Shown one piece after another: positions 11,792 through 23,429 of a DNA stretch of 64,000 bases (positions are counted from its first letter, which is position 1; each line of letters begins with the position of its first letter). The notes beneath the pieces were generated by a model. The model was not told where the DNA came from. It was given only the letters and a program-made list of their open reading frames with translations, and made no database searches. Where the stretch lies: the NCBI GenBank assembly GCA_020747065.1, contig JAGMVK010000014.1, forward strand, positions 682,001-746,000, read 5' to 3'. This DNA comes from Cadophora sp. MPI-SDFR-AT-0126. Taxonomy: Eukaryota; Ascomycota; Leotiomycetes; Helotiales; Ploettnerulaceae. The position numbers and the translations under genes are program-made.

Positions 11792-13134
11792 ACATCGATT
11801 TGTCCAATTGCTTCACTGGGACTGTCGACTATGGAGTAGCTTTCTTTAAATTGTTGAGATTGCAAAAAGCATTATTTGGAACATGATCTCGCAAATAGGC
11901 AAATAAATCCTTCGTGATTTTTCGAATGAGAATGTACCTTGAGACTTCTGTCTCGAGGCAACTCTCATTATCCGGCCCAGAGCAATACCAGTGTGACGAT
12001 ACCTTGCTCCTCTTTGGTTAGAGTCGTTTTAGTTGACTCGCTGATCTCCTTCGCATGAGCAGGTGATCGGCTTTCAACAACGTAGAGGATTATGGGAGCC
12101 GAGCAGCAAAGACTGTTCAAGTTTGATACTTAGACCTCATTGTATCAGATGTATGATTTGCTGCGCTTCTTCTACAAAGATTGCATGTTCTCATGAACTC
12201 ACCGCCACCAATCGACTTCGTGAGCAGCCGTCTCGGCGTGAATTTCTGTTTTCAACCACTAGACGATACCACAAGACGATGCCACGAAGCAGACCTCAGA
12301 GCAGCAAGGCTATCTCAGTAATGATCCGAATACGAGAAATCACCGACACCCCAAGGCTGCGGTTAGGCATACGCCACAAAGTCGGGGGCGGGCATTTGCT
12401 TGCACCCGATTACTGATCGCGACCAGAATCGCCTCGGCACCCCTGTCTTCCTCTGGCCAAGTGGATACAAGTAATTGCTAAAGCCAATTCTGACATGATA
12501 AGCTGCTTGTTTCGATCAAGCTTAAAACCGGTCAGACTGGACTCCGGAGCAATTCCATCTCCAGAGATCCACCCTCTGTTCAGGGCAAACCTCTCCACAC
12601 TAGCACTAGGAGATCAGTATGAACATGTTCTCCGGACCACCTTGTCGTTGCTAGACTCACTTTTCCGGACTTCGGTGGTAGACAGCAAATCCGGGACTCC
12701 AAGCCTGCCTTCGGGACCGCCGATATCAACCATTTCCAGGGTTTGGTAAGTTGTCCGTGCCTGCGACACAGCTCACCCTGGGGTGCACAGCATGGAAGAG
12801 AAATCTTCCCAAATTCATAACGGCTAACTCCGAAAGGTAATGTCTACTGATGACGGTAGGAAATTTTGATGCTGAGACATGATTAGCTCTGCGTCAGGTC
12901 AGTGCTGGTCATTTTTCCTACACTGTAATGCTGATCAATCCAAGGACTATAGATGTCCCGGGAATGGCCACAAGATCTCATTATGATGACCAGGTTCTCA
13001 CCGTAGCTGAGTAGGTGAGACGGTCCTACGTCTTTGTCGAAAAGCGAATTCAGCTTCATATTCATCGTCAATTTCTAACTGCTTCCCATCTCCAAGTTCA
13101 TTTACATTCATTCCCACCAAATCAGCTTAACAGG
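11792..13134. other. Gap between two reductase genes, weak coding-like fragments only
   Basis: No gene is called. Between about 12150 and 12310 one forward frame reads as plausible protein (leucine-rich, then charged) up to a stop. An ATG-started 84-codon frame lies at 12495-12749 in another phase. Without a recognisable family or a clean splice model these could be chance or relics of a decayed gene. The last 200 bp, which are pyrimidine-rich, are likely the promoter and leader of the next gene. Confidence 0.35.
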
Positions 13135-14233
13135 ATGACAACAACCCTAGTCACCGGTGGCACTGGCTTCATCGGCCTCTATGTAGTCAAATTACTTCTC
13201 GAGCGCGGCCATGCTGTCAATACCACCGTCCGCAGCTTGAAGAATCCAGCAAAGATCAAGCCGCTCCTTGATTTACAGGCCTCGTACCCGCTCCAGCTCA
13301 CCCTATTTGAGGCCGATCTCATGAAAGATGGTTCATTCAAGGCCGCTATGCAAGGCTGCACAGTGGTCTACCATATTGCTTCGCCGTTTTTGGTCCCACA
13401 GCAGATCAAGGATGGCTTGAAGGATTGTGTTGAACCAGCACTCCAGGGCACGAAGAATGTCTTGCAGTCGGTGAACGAGACCGAGACCGTCACGCGTGTC
13501 GTCCTCACCTCCTCCAGTATGTATTCCAAAATCTTCACACAATTTTCGATCGGTTCCTGACTTTAAAGTTGCTGCGGTCTACGGCGATAGCGCAGACATC
13601 CTCAAGATGAAAAATGCGACCCTCACGGAGACCTATTGGAATGAAACGAGCACAATCAGTGGAAGCCCATACAGCTACTCCAAAATGATTGCCGAGCGTG
13701 AGGCTTGGAAGATGCAGGAAGCTCAAAGCAGGTGGAGTCTAGTCACAATCAACCCAGGTCTTGTACTTGGACCCTCGCTCTCGCCCGAGTCTGCATCAGG
13801 GTCTTTATTCATGCTGGAAAATATGTACAAAGGCAGTGACAAGTCGGGAGTTGCTGAGTTACACTACCCGATTGCCGATGTACGGGAAGTTGCGAAGGCG
13901 CATGTCATGGCGGGGGAGAATCTGACCTCAAAGGGCAGGTACATCGTTGCTGGTGACAAAAGTGTTAGCTTATTGGAAATGGCCAACTTTGTCAGGCCGA
14001 TCCACAGGGAGCCCAAATTGTTACCTACGAAGAACCTTCCAAAGATGATGATCTATGTCGCGGGCCCATTCATGGGTCTCTCATGGAAGTGGGTTAGTGC
14101 AAACATCGGTATCGGATACAAGGTCGACAACAGCAGAAGTGTTAAGGATCTTAGATTGGTCTATCCTTCAAACGAGGAGGTGGTAAGAGATCACTACAGG
14201 ACGTGGGAGCGCACACATTCTGCGAAAAAATAG
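13135..14233 (+). CDS. NAD(P)-dependent epimerase/reductase, extended SDR
   Basis: Exons join(13135..13516,13569..14233) give 348 residues. The 52-nt intron (GTATGT...AAAG) falls in the conserved T-S-S segment. Residues 7-14, T-G-G-T-G-F-I-G, form the NAD(P)-binding loop. V-V-Y-H-I-A-S-P and V-V-L-T-S-S carry the active-site Ser region. S-P-Y-S-Y-S-K holds Tyr162 and Lys166 in YxxxK spacing. V-T-I-N-P-G-L-V-L-G-P matches the usual substrate-lid start. It is the same broad family as the gene at 10450 but clearly diverged, with different intron positions, so the pair is not a recent tandem copy. A dihydroflavonol-reductase or cinnamoyl-CoA-reductase type role is possible. The substrate is not determined. 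Confidence 0.87.
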
Positions 14234-15329
14234 GGGATTTGGTTATCGAGGTGGGTTAGTGTTTTGAGCGTTTGTTTTCAATTGTATTTGGATGTATCAT
14301 AATGCGCCGTGTTTACTAGGAATATTAGATGCAGAATTTTGATTTAGTAGTGCTTTCCTCTGTTGATTGACATTACGCGATTATCTGGTCCTGCTTAAGC
14401 CAATCAAGACAAATGTGATAGCATAAGAGATCAACGCATGTATGGTAATGTCGCGTTGAGACTGCGAGATTGGTGAGCGTAGGTGTTGAGCATTGGACAC
14501 TAAAGATAAGGCATCGTGGGTTCCCGGGACAAAATCATGCGTAGCAGAGTTGAGTATGTTTATTTAATTTAGCCTCGGCTCGTTTCTATCCAGTTTTTTT
14601 GGTGCGATGGACGAGAATGGTATCCTCAATGAATCAGTGATATCAGAACCCAACAAAACAGGTCAACACTCTGCTTACATCTCTCCCCTCGGCTCAGCTC
14701 CCAAAACACGTCGTTAGGGGCTCGTAGCACTCTGCAACTGGCTCACTACCCAGTTATGAACACCTGCATAACCAAAGAAGAGTGGCCAACTCGAATCACA
14801 GTCACATCTAAGCAATGCCAGGCCAATAATGCTCAAGGTTAAATTCGGAAAATCAATGTCGAGGGGGCCTGCCAGCCTGTGCCAGCAATCAGCACGGCAT
14901 CGGTCATGGGAACACAGACATACGCGCCAGCAGCGTTGTGGTGGGCACCGCAATACATGTCCAAGCTGCAACAATTGCAGACGAAGGACAAGCAACGCTT
15001 TCCTCAGTACTGTGAGACTTTTACTAGAGGAAACACAAGCTAGTGGTACACTCAGGTCCCCAAGATACAATAATGTGCATCTGAATTGGAGTCCAAGCTG
15101 GAGATATGAATGATTTCGGCGATTCGTTGACGGTGGACGGGTTTGAAGAAGACACCGTGGACATCGCCCACCAAGTTGTCCTTTTTGGTTCGGCTGCCTC
15201 AATCTCTACCGCTGGAGAGATTGAGTATCCGCAGTGTAAAATGTCTTTGTCTGACACGTATGGACTTCATGTTACCTTCATGATACATAATTTCCCAGAC
15301 CATGAGACTTGTTGTTAGCAAAACCTTTT
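14234..15329. other. Intergenic, no supported gene
   Basis: Several overlapping short frames exist on both strands between 14714 and 15318, none with a recognisable domain or convincing splice sites. The segment 15106-15318 on the plus strand could be upstream debris of the decayed gene that follows. Confidence 0.4.
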
Positions 15330-16890
15330 CGTCAATCATATCATTGTCCCTGATAATGCGATCAAACCTCGAGGATCCCTTCCCAAAGATGATTGTATTG
15401 TAGGTTCCTCTCTAAATAATCTCAGCACTAGGTGGCGCTGTCCGTTAGGGCGAATTCGACGGTAAATTCGTCATCAGAGGGTTCTCAACTATGTTCCTGC
15501 CAGTCAAGCGAGTTGGTGACTGCGTCCAGTGGCATTTCATCTATATTGAAGATGGTACCCGTCTTCCATATTGTGAAGCAGGTAAGCGTTGTCCCGGGCG
15601 AGCTTTACTGGAAAAAAAGGGCAATTACATTCACCTCAGCTATCCGAGGATGTTGAGGCAAACTTACGACAGGACATGATTCCCAAGCATCGTCGACCAG
15701 AATATCTGTTGGACGGACCTGAGAGAACCAAGTCGCTCTTTAACATTTTCTGGAGGTAGTATCGGCTTTCAGATGCTTGGCACAGGGGAATTGAATTCCT
15801 CTATAGGGCCGAAAGACAGCAAGCTTCACATTCCCACGACCTGGGCCGCATGAAGGGTTCATCAAGCATGCTTCGAATGCTCCAATTGTTCTGTTCGACA
15901 CTGATAAGATCGAAAAGAGAACCTGGCTCGTCCCAACATCGTCAGTCTTTGCTCATATTCCCAGACAAAACATGTTCGCAGCAACTTCGTCGTCGTCGTT
16001 GATGGTAGTCCTTGTCGACATAATCCAACAAGCACCGATATGGACCTCTGCGACGGTGCAGGGAAGATGCTCTTTGAAAATGGAGCTACAATACTTGCCT
16101 GTGATCCATGGGATCCCTCCAATTTTTAGATTTGAGGATCTTATCCTCGAACTATGACCTTGTTGGAAATCTTGATCGATCAGGATGGCAAACGAGACGC
16201 CGTAACCGAACCGGGCTTGCAGATCACTACGAAAAGAAAGCTTCAAGGTTTGGAGTTTGTGGATCTGGTCACGGAGAAAAATTGCATTAGAATGAAAGAA
16301 ACTGTTTTAAAGAACATTTTTGGCAACCGGTTCGAGTTCGTTCGTGACATCAGTGTGGTCTTCCCTTCTTGTTAGTGGTTTCGAGGACTTGATCATTCTT
16401 TGGGAAAGTATGGAGCCAGGACTTTGTCACCCGTGGAACAGAGTTCCGAAACTGAAAGACTTCATGACGGCCGGCGTTCCGATACTGGAGATGCTATTTG
16501 AACAAGCTGGATACCGAAAGTATCTAACCTCGACCCATCTACAATTGAATCGAGATCCCATGCTGTTCGAAGATTGTGCAGCCGCGTGCCAAGACTCCGG
16601 AGTTGCTTGCACCTGCGACCGCGTGCAACAAAGTCTACCAGATTCAAAGATGACGCTTGGGAAAATTACTCCTCATGGACTTCTGCCATCAAAAGGGTCA
16701 GTGGTATTTGGCCGATCCAGTTATGCTTCCAAGAAGCTGATGCAACCGATCTGGCCAGCGGAACTAGCAAAGGAGACGATCAACCTTTTGGTTATTATTT
16801 CGTCAAAAGATTCTGGATCCACCATCCAATTCAGATGCAGCGGGCTCTGGCTCTTCGGAAACATCTTTGAAAGGCCAAGAAATCGAACTT
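15330..16890 (+). pseudogene. Decayed large conserved fungal protein (Leotiomycete-type, function unknown)
   Basis: Plus-strand frames give protein-like blocks in one order, separated by stops and frame changes. The blocks are G-K-F-V-I-R-G-F-S-T-M with Q-W-H-F-I-Y near 15460-15570, A-P-I-V-L-F-D-T-D with R-T-W-L-V-P near 15880-15945, a block ending E-F-V-D-L-V-T-E-K near 16240-16285, F-V-R-D-I-S-V near 16335-16365, G-F-E-D-L-I near 16380-16400, and L-F-E-D-C with C-D-R-V-Q-Q near 16560-16640. The order and motifs match my memory of a family of large uncharacterised proteins expanded in Helotiales. I cannot check this here. At least four interruptions rule out an intact gene. A GTAAGC at the end of the first block may be a surviving intron donor. 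Confidence 0.5.
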
Positions 16891-18114
16891 AACACTACTT
16901 TAGAGGAGAACTTGGCTGATTAATCTAGACGAGGCTGCTCGCAGATTTGGCTTCACAAATTCTGTCGTGTTTCTGCATCTTCTTACCCATTTTACATGCC
17001 TTGTTTGTGGAATGTTTGGCGCACTTCCTAGGCTTAGGTGAAGGACCAGGTGATTCACTTGCTGCTTTTAAAGACTACAACGATTAATGAGATGAGATTC
17101 ATCATAAGTAATGGCCCTGAGAATGTGAAGTTCTTAGTAAATATATGCAATTAAAGCTCAGGAATCAAACGACATGAATAGCAAAATATCCCAGAAAAAG
17201 ATTATCAGAAAGCTAGATCATAAAGGGGTCCAAATATAGGTGCAGTCCTGTTTCGGAGGTCTGTTTACACTCGCTGGCATTGCCAAGCGAGTCTTTGCAA
17301 GCGAGGGGGGAGGGCTAAACTAGGAAATTGACAGGCCGTGCATTCAGTCAATAATTGGTACATTATTGCTGCAATCGTTATATCACATCGCTTCATTTGT
17401 ATAGTTCCTCATCAACTTGATTCTCTTCATAGTTTCCACCACTCCTGATTCTTCGTGAAATGATTCGATAAAACCCCTGTAGTACCCCACTTCTCCCAAC
17501 CCCCTCACTTGGTAACAAATAGACTTCGGCATCTTCACCGCAAGAGATGTTACAAACCTAGTCAGTTTTGAGGCTGATGACAACGGCTGCCTCCTGACTG
17601 TTGCATCTCCGTCACCAATTTGGCGACTGGGGAGGTTGGTGCCGACAACTTCTCATGCAAGGCGACCCGACGCACCCTCAAAATGCAGCCTGAAGCGGCT
17701 AGTGCTGCTGCACTCACAGCGAATATCCACTGCCATCGCAGCCCTATTGGTCTTGTGTGGCCAGCTCATCGACGCCTCTTATGCGGTTCATGCATGCGTG
17801 CACACATTTCAGGCTGCGCAGCTTCTAATTCCGTTCGTTCCTTTTCTTTCTGTTCATTTCGTCTAAAAGTTTCCTGGGTCGCACGGATGAATCATTTCGT
17901 TCAAATATTTCCTTACTTCCGGTTATTCTTTTCCCCTCCTTCCTTGCGTTTTTCTGCTTCAATATTTGCGTATTATGTGTCTTCGAAATCCGAGCGGTGA
18001 GTAACATGCCGAGGTATTCGGAAGCGATGGTGATGTGGCAGTGGACAGTGCTGACAGGTGTGCAGAGTGCGAATCGAGATCCCTGGCCGACCGGCGACGA
18101 TTCATTGATCGAGG
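16891..18114. other. Intergenic, probable promoter and leader of the BTB gene
   Basis: No coding motif recognised. The last 250 bp before 18115 are pyrimidine-rich, as in many fungal leaders. Confidence 0.45.
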
Positions 18115-21100
18115 ATGGCGATGGCGCCCGAAATCATAACTTTCATGCCAAATGGCGATGTTACTTTGACACTCATCCGACACGTATATCAAGAAGTCGA
18201 GGCACCAGGAGCGGAAAATAAGGCGTCTGCGGTGGAGGAGCCGGTTCTTGACGAGGACGCGGAGATTGAAGCAGCGCTGGGAATCGAGCCGGAGCTTCCA
18301 GGGGAAGACGAGAATGTTCTATATTATGCACCGGATGCGCCTGGGGCTGAAGATGGTCCCTTCTATCCGCCTCCTCCACGAGCGAAACGTGGATCGGATG
18401 AGAGAGATCGGTCTGCCAGTCCACCGGCGTCTTTTTGGGCTGCTCTGAAAAGACAAGCTGCGAAAATAAATATCGACGCGGTTGTGGATGACAGTGCGCC
18501 CAAAGCGGCGGTGAAGACAGAGAGGGTTCTTGTGTCGAGTCATGAAGTTCAGTGTATAGTTTCGAGTCATCATTTGATGCTAGCTTCTCGATATTTCGAG
18601 ACAATCCTTAGTGGAGAATTTGAGGAGGCGAAGATGTTGCGGACCATGGGTCATGTGGAAATCACGATGCTGGATGAGGATTTGGATAGCATGATCATTC
18701 TGTTGAACATCATTCATGGAGCGAGTCGGAAAGTTCCTAGGAATGTTAGTTTGGAAGTGCTAAGCAAACTTGCTGTGCTGGTGAGTAAATATGGGATGCT
18801 GGAAACAGTAGAATTTTTCTCGGATACCTGGATTGATCATTTGCAACGGGAGGGGCTACCAAAAGCGTATACCAAGGAAGTCTTGAGGCTGCTGTTTGTT
18901 TTCTGGGTCTTCGACAGAGAGACGGAGTTCAGGGACATGACGAGATTGGCCCAGAGGGAGGCAGATGATAAATTCGAGGAGGACGTGAGGAAGCTGGAGG
19001 GTGTGAAGATTCCAGTTGGTATCATCGGTAAGTCGCGCAAAACCTTTGACATGAGAGAATGGATGCTAATTACAATCAGATGCCATTAAGCAAGCACGAG
19101 TCTCTGCACTGGAGAGTGCATTAACCATCATCCACACGCTCATAAGCAAATACATGGACGGTTCGGCACTTTGCGATGCTGCCCTGGACGAAGAACTTCG
19201 CTATGCCTGCGACGCTATGGTATTAGGTTCCCTTCTTAAAAGCTCCCGCAAAATTGGCATCTGGCCGAAACCCGAAACGCCATTTCCAGGAAGAAAGTAC
19301 AAAGGTCTGGCAAAAGCGATACGAGGAATCAAGATTCTGGATGTGTGTAACAAAACCAGCAGTCGGAAGTGGAACTCGCATGGTCCAGCAGGCAATTCTC
19401 ATGGTTTAGAGGACGAGTTCGAGGAGAAGTTGAAGGAAGTTGAGAAGGGACTCGATGGGCTGAGATTGTTTGACTTCGCCAAGAAGAGGTATGTTCTCCA
19501 TCGTGGTGTTGGCGTAGTGGTAGCACTGACGATAGCAGCGAGGAATACATTCCGATACTGAAACCTTCGCCTCTAGCGCCGGTTGTGAAGACACCACTAA
19601 CTGACGCGTTGAAAAAAGAAACCAACGGCATCAAAACACATTCTCAGACTTACGGGGAAAGGGTTCCAGTTGTGAGACCTGAGCAGAACCAAGAATCAGA
19701 ACCACAAGAACCAAGGGCTCCTGTGTCTCCGGTTCAAACTCGACCGTCGCCACTTACGAACAACTCCAGAGAGGGACGGCAATCTCCGCCAAACCAGACG
19801 CAACTGGACGTCCCACAACGTCAGTCTTCGAACCCATATCATCAACAACGGCAGCAAGATAATAGATCCGAAACTCTTCGACAGCAACCCTCGACCACGA
19901 CTCAGGCGATAAGAGGCCGAAGCCCACCAAGACCCGTGGTGCAGCAAGAGAAGTCGCAACCTGAATCTCGGGCAACGGAAAGGCATACTTCACCATCCCT
20001 CTTCTCTTGGCCAAGCGAGAAGTCTCTCAAAGACCAAGAGTCTGAAGTGAAGGCCATCCCCAAGTCGCACCAATCGAGTGGCTTCGTTCAGCAAGAAAGC
20101 CAGGCTCAATACTCGCCGCGGAACTGTGTGCAAGAAATTTCCACAGCGAAACCAGCATCACTTTCTCCTGGCGAGGAAAGGCAAAACTCTATCGGAATGG
20201 TTCAGCAAGACGCCCAGGTGCAACCTTCCCAGCGAAACCCCATCCATGAGATCACGACAGCAAAGTCAGTATCCGTGACCGCTGCTCAGCAAAGGCAAAA
20301 TCCAAGCGCCTTCGCTCAGAAAGCAGGGCAGATACAACCCTCGCCCAGAAACAGCGTCCATGAAATAATGATCTCCAAACCCACAGCGGTCTCTAATTCT
20401 CAACAGAGGCAGAACGGGCAGAACGGGCAGAACGGGCAGAACAGGCAAAATGAACAGCATCTGTATAATGGGCAGAATGAGCAGAACGGGCGAAATGGGC
20501 AACATGGTCAAGCGGCGAATGGCTCCGCAAACGCTACAATGCCGAACAGAAAACCGATTTTAGCTACTCCAACACCGACAAGTCCGACATCTACAGAGGA
20601 GGCCCAGGTACCTGCTTCGAGAGACGTTTCGAAGGTCGTTGCTGCAGACAAGAGATTATCACGAACACCTTCGTTTCCACAAATGCCCACTCGAGAAGAC
20701 GTGAAGTCGCCCGCACCGGAAGAACCGAGGGTCTCATCCATGGACCAGAACGCTTTGATGGAAGGCGTGCTCCTCTCTCCACGGAACGGTATTCCTACCC
20801 TGACAAGCAATCGAGATGAGCGCAAGCCAAACGCCCCAGTATCAACCACCACAGTAGAGATGAAATCTCCATCACCAACACCAGTCGCGCCTATCATGAA
20901 TCGAGGACGGGACGGTAGAGATGGTAGAGAGAAAAGTCCTCCTACAGCGGGTATCATCAAAGGAAGAGAAAGCCCGCTAAAACAGGTCCAGCTCGTGGGA
21001 GATGCAGAGGAGAAAGATAAGGAGAAAGACGAAGTTTCGATAGAAGAGGAAGTGTGGATCCCGCCTGTACAGAATTTCAGGACGAGGAAGGGTAAGAAGA

Positions 21101-21123
21101 CTTTCTCGACCAGGTTTTCTTGA
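18115..21123 (+). CDS. BTB/POZ-domain protein with long disordered Gln/Asn-rich C-terminus
   Basis: Exons join(18115..19027,19080..19488,19536..21123) give 969 residues. Both introns (52 and 47 nt) preserve the frame. Residues about 140-250 look like a BTB/POZ fold, with S-H-E-V-Q-C-I-V, H-H-L-M-L-A-S-R-Y-F-E-T-I-L-S-G-E-F-E-E-A and a following helical segment. Such domains mediate dimerisation or cullin-3 binding. The part encoded by exon 3 (about 440-969) is low complexity, rich in Ser, Pro, Gln and Asn. It contains near-repeats around Q-Q-x-Q-x-Q-P-S-P-R-N (20090-20400) and a run of G-Q-N units at 20410-20500. The extreme C-terminus is acidic then basic (V-W-I-P-P-V-Q-N-F then K-G-K-K). 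The role is unknown; a scaffold or adaptor is the reasonable inference. The ATG at 18115 is followed by a second ATG two codons later. Confidence 0.8.
20409..20510 (+). repeat. Short tandem repeat encoding Gly-Gln-Asn units
   Basis: The 9-mer GGGCAGAAC and close variants recur in phase with the reading frame inside the BTB gene, giving repeated G-Q-N, R-Q-N and E-Q-N units. Repeat number is likely to vary between strains (inference). Confidence 0.7.
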
Positions 21124-23163
21124 GACTGACGCAACGAGAACGAGGACTGGAAGGAATGAGAAGGAGATAGTGAAGGCGAGAGGCCACCAGTGAAAGAGCG
21201 ACGCCAAATCTCTAACGAATTCCTTTGAATGTATAGGGTGGGCTTCTATTTTTATGAATTTATGAGGAATGAAGTTATGGAAATGATGAAACGGCTGCCT
21301 AGATGTAGAAATAGGAGAGTCTTGTATCGAGAATTTGAGTTGTCCATCATTAGCAAGCGAGCATTGAATTGACCATTGTTTTTGTATTTTCGATACCAAG
21401 ATCTATACGATTTGCTGTTGACCTTTGATGTATGACAAAGCTTGCCCTTTGAAGATCAAATTTACCGCGTTGAAAGTATTATGAGCGCGTTGCCCACAGC
21501 ATGATCGAGAGAATCACGTAAAGTCAGCATGACTATCGACCGGGTGTGCTATTCTTTCTTGTCACCGCTACACAGTAGGAGTATCTAAATCATTGATCTC
21601 ACTGACGCACTCACTCCAATTATGCCCTCACATAACTTCAGCTGAAACATAAAAATGAGGTGGAATAACCCGCCCCATGTGATCTCGCCTACAACTAGTG
21701 TTTACATCATTGGCTCTCATCCTATCGTTTCCCTTATTTTCTTTTTCTTTCTCATCCAACACCCACCCTAGCATCCCATCGCATCGCATCAACATACAGA
21801 ATCGGATGCCCAACCCGAAGTTCAGCCCACAAATACAATTGCAATCGCGAACCCTGTCATGACGGGCACGTCTATGTCATCCGAATGTGAAACTACGCCC
21901 CGAATGTAAGGATCGTCACTTCTCAACATCACACATCACTGACAATCTCGCGCTCAAAGTTACTTCCACACAAACTATGGACATTTACAAATCTGGTTCG
22001 CGCGTCGATACAATTGATTGGTTTCAGGCTATGAATCAAGAGCATTCTTTCACTTGTTCTAAGTCATTATCATTGTCTCGAATCAGGGCCCACTCAACAG
22101 ATGTCTTCCCGCCACACATGCGCCTCACCCTCGCCACAACACGTTTGATCACACACGACTAGATTGATTGCCATGTCCTATTGGCCATGGGATTGTGTAA
22201 CTCAAGGCTCCCTAACGTCCGTTTGACCCAGTGTGATGTATCAGATATGGATTCAGCCTGTCCCTTGTTGCATCGATTTTGTGCTACCGCACTCCTGCTT
22301 TCATTTGCTTAGTTAAAACGAGATTTGATGGCGGAGACAAGCTCACTGGACGCCTTTCAGCCATTCCAGGATACCCAGAATAGGAATCCTGGCTATCGCG
22401 TTCCAAGACGACGTGGGTCAGACACCGAATAGACCCAAATGGATCAGGCGCAGCCGAACTAAAAACCACGACTCAAGACCAAGGCCATATAAGATCGAGC
22501 TCGTTCCATCTTACATCTGCCTCGAGAACACGAACATCTTGACTCGAATTTCAAGACCTTGACGTTCCCAGACATATCCGCAGCTCGACACTTCAACATT
22601 TATTGTCAGCAAGGCTCAACGGCCGGAAGATACGACACGCAGTTTTGATGGTGGAATATCATCCATCGGGTATCCGCCTCGAATCAATTCTCCACATCTT
22701 CTTCCACGCATGCGACGCCGCTACCAAATCCTAGTACCTGAGTTCCTGCCATGAGCTCCATGGACATTTCTGCCATGCTGGTCGTGTATATGGATATGTT
22801 GGCTTCTGTGTGATGAATGAGGAGCATGGTCATGGCGCCTGAGATGAAGTAGAAATGAACCCAAAATCTATTTAGAATCTGCTAATATCAATCAAAGATC
22901 AACGATGCCACCCAAACTTTTGTCTATTCCAAATAGAAAAGCACACCCAAAGTATCTTATGAAGCTAAGTTCTTCAAATATCATCGGCGGCTGCGTCATG
23001 GATGCTCTTTCAAGTGTTCACTGCCTTGTCCTAAGCACAATTCAAGGAGCTGATTCACATTGAATGACGTCTGTTCAAGTGTAGGGCTCTCGGAATGGAG
23101 ATACTGAATTACTGTCAGTTTTGTCGCTCGCATCACAAATTGGACTTGGCCATACCTCTTAAA
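21124..23163. other. Gene-poor stretch
   Basis: Two kilobases with normal composition and no frame longer than about 90 codons that looks like protein. It includes the 3' region of the BTB gene. A 60-codon minus-strand frame at 21628-21813 has no motif. I see no repeats or RNA genes here. Confidence 0.4.
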
Positions 23164-23429
23164 TCAACAAGGTGTTCCACAAACCGGGCAAGCCTTGCCA
23201 GGAATGACCCAAACATCTTGACCATTGCCAGCACATGTTCCACATCTGACTCCTGGCATCTGTTCATTTGTCAACTTCGATGTTAGGTTTTGCAATGGAG
23301 TTTGATGGAGACTCTTACCGGAACCACTTTGACGCTGGGATTGAGGGTGGGTAAGGTCGTGTTGTGGCAGACCATCACCTTGACGACTTCCTGGCCACCA
23401 ACAACACACTGGGTCGAGTGGCAAACCAT
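23164..23429 (-). CDS. Small Cys-rich protein, zinc-ribbon-like (68 aa)
   Basis: Exons complement(join(23164..23259,23319..23429)) give 37 + 31 codons. The 59-nt intron starts GTAAGA and ends AACAG, and it is in phase 0. The protein has Cys3, Cys8 and Cys21 in the first exon. The second exon holds C-G-T-C-A-G-N-G (Cys43, Cys46) and C-P-V-C-G-T-P-C (Cys61, Cys64, Cys68). Two CxxC knuckles 14 residues apart suggest zinc binding like the zinc-ribbon of DnaJ (CxxCxGxG). The clean splice join and motif-bearing second exon argue for a real gene even though it is very short and isolated. No signal peptide is seen. Function unknown; a nucleic-acid or chaperone-type zinc ribbon is one possibility. Confidence 0.6.
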
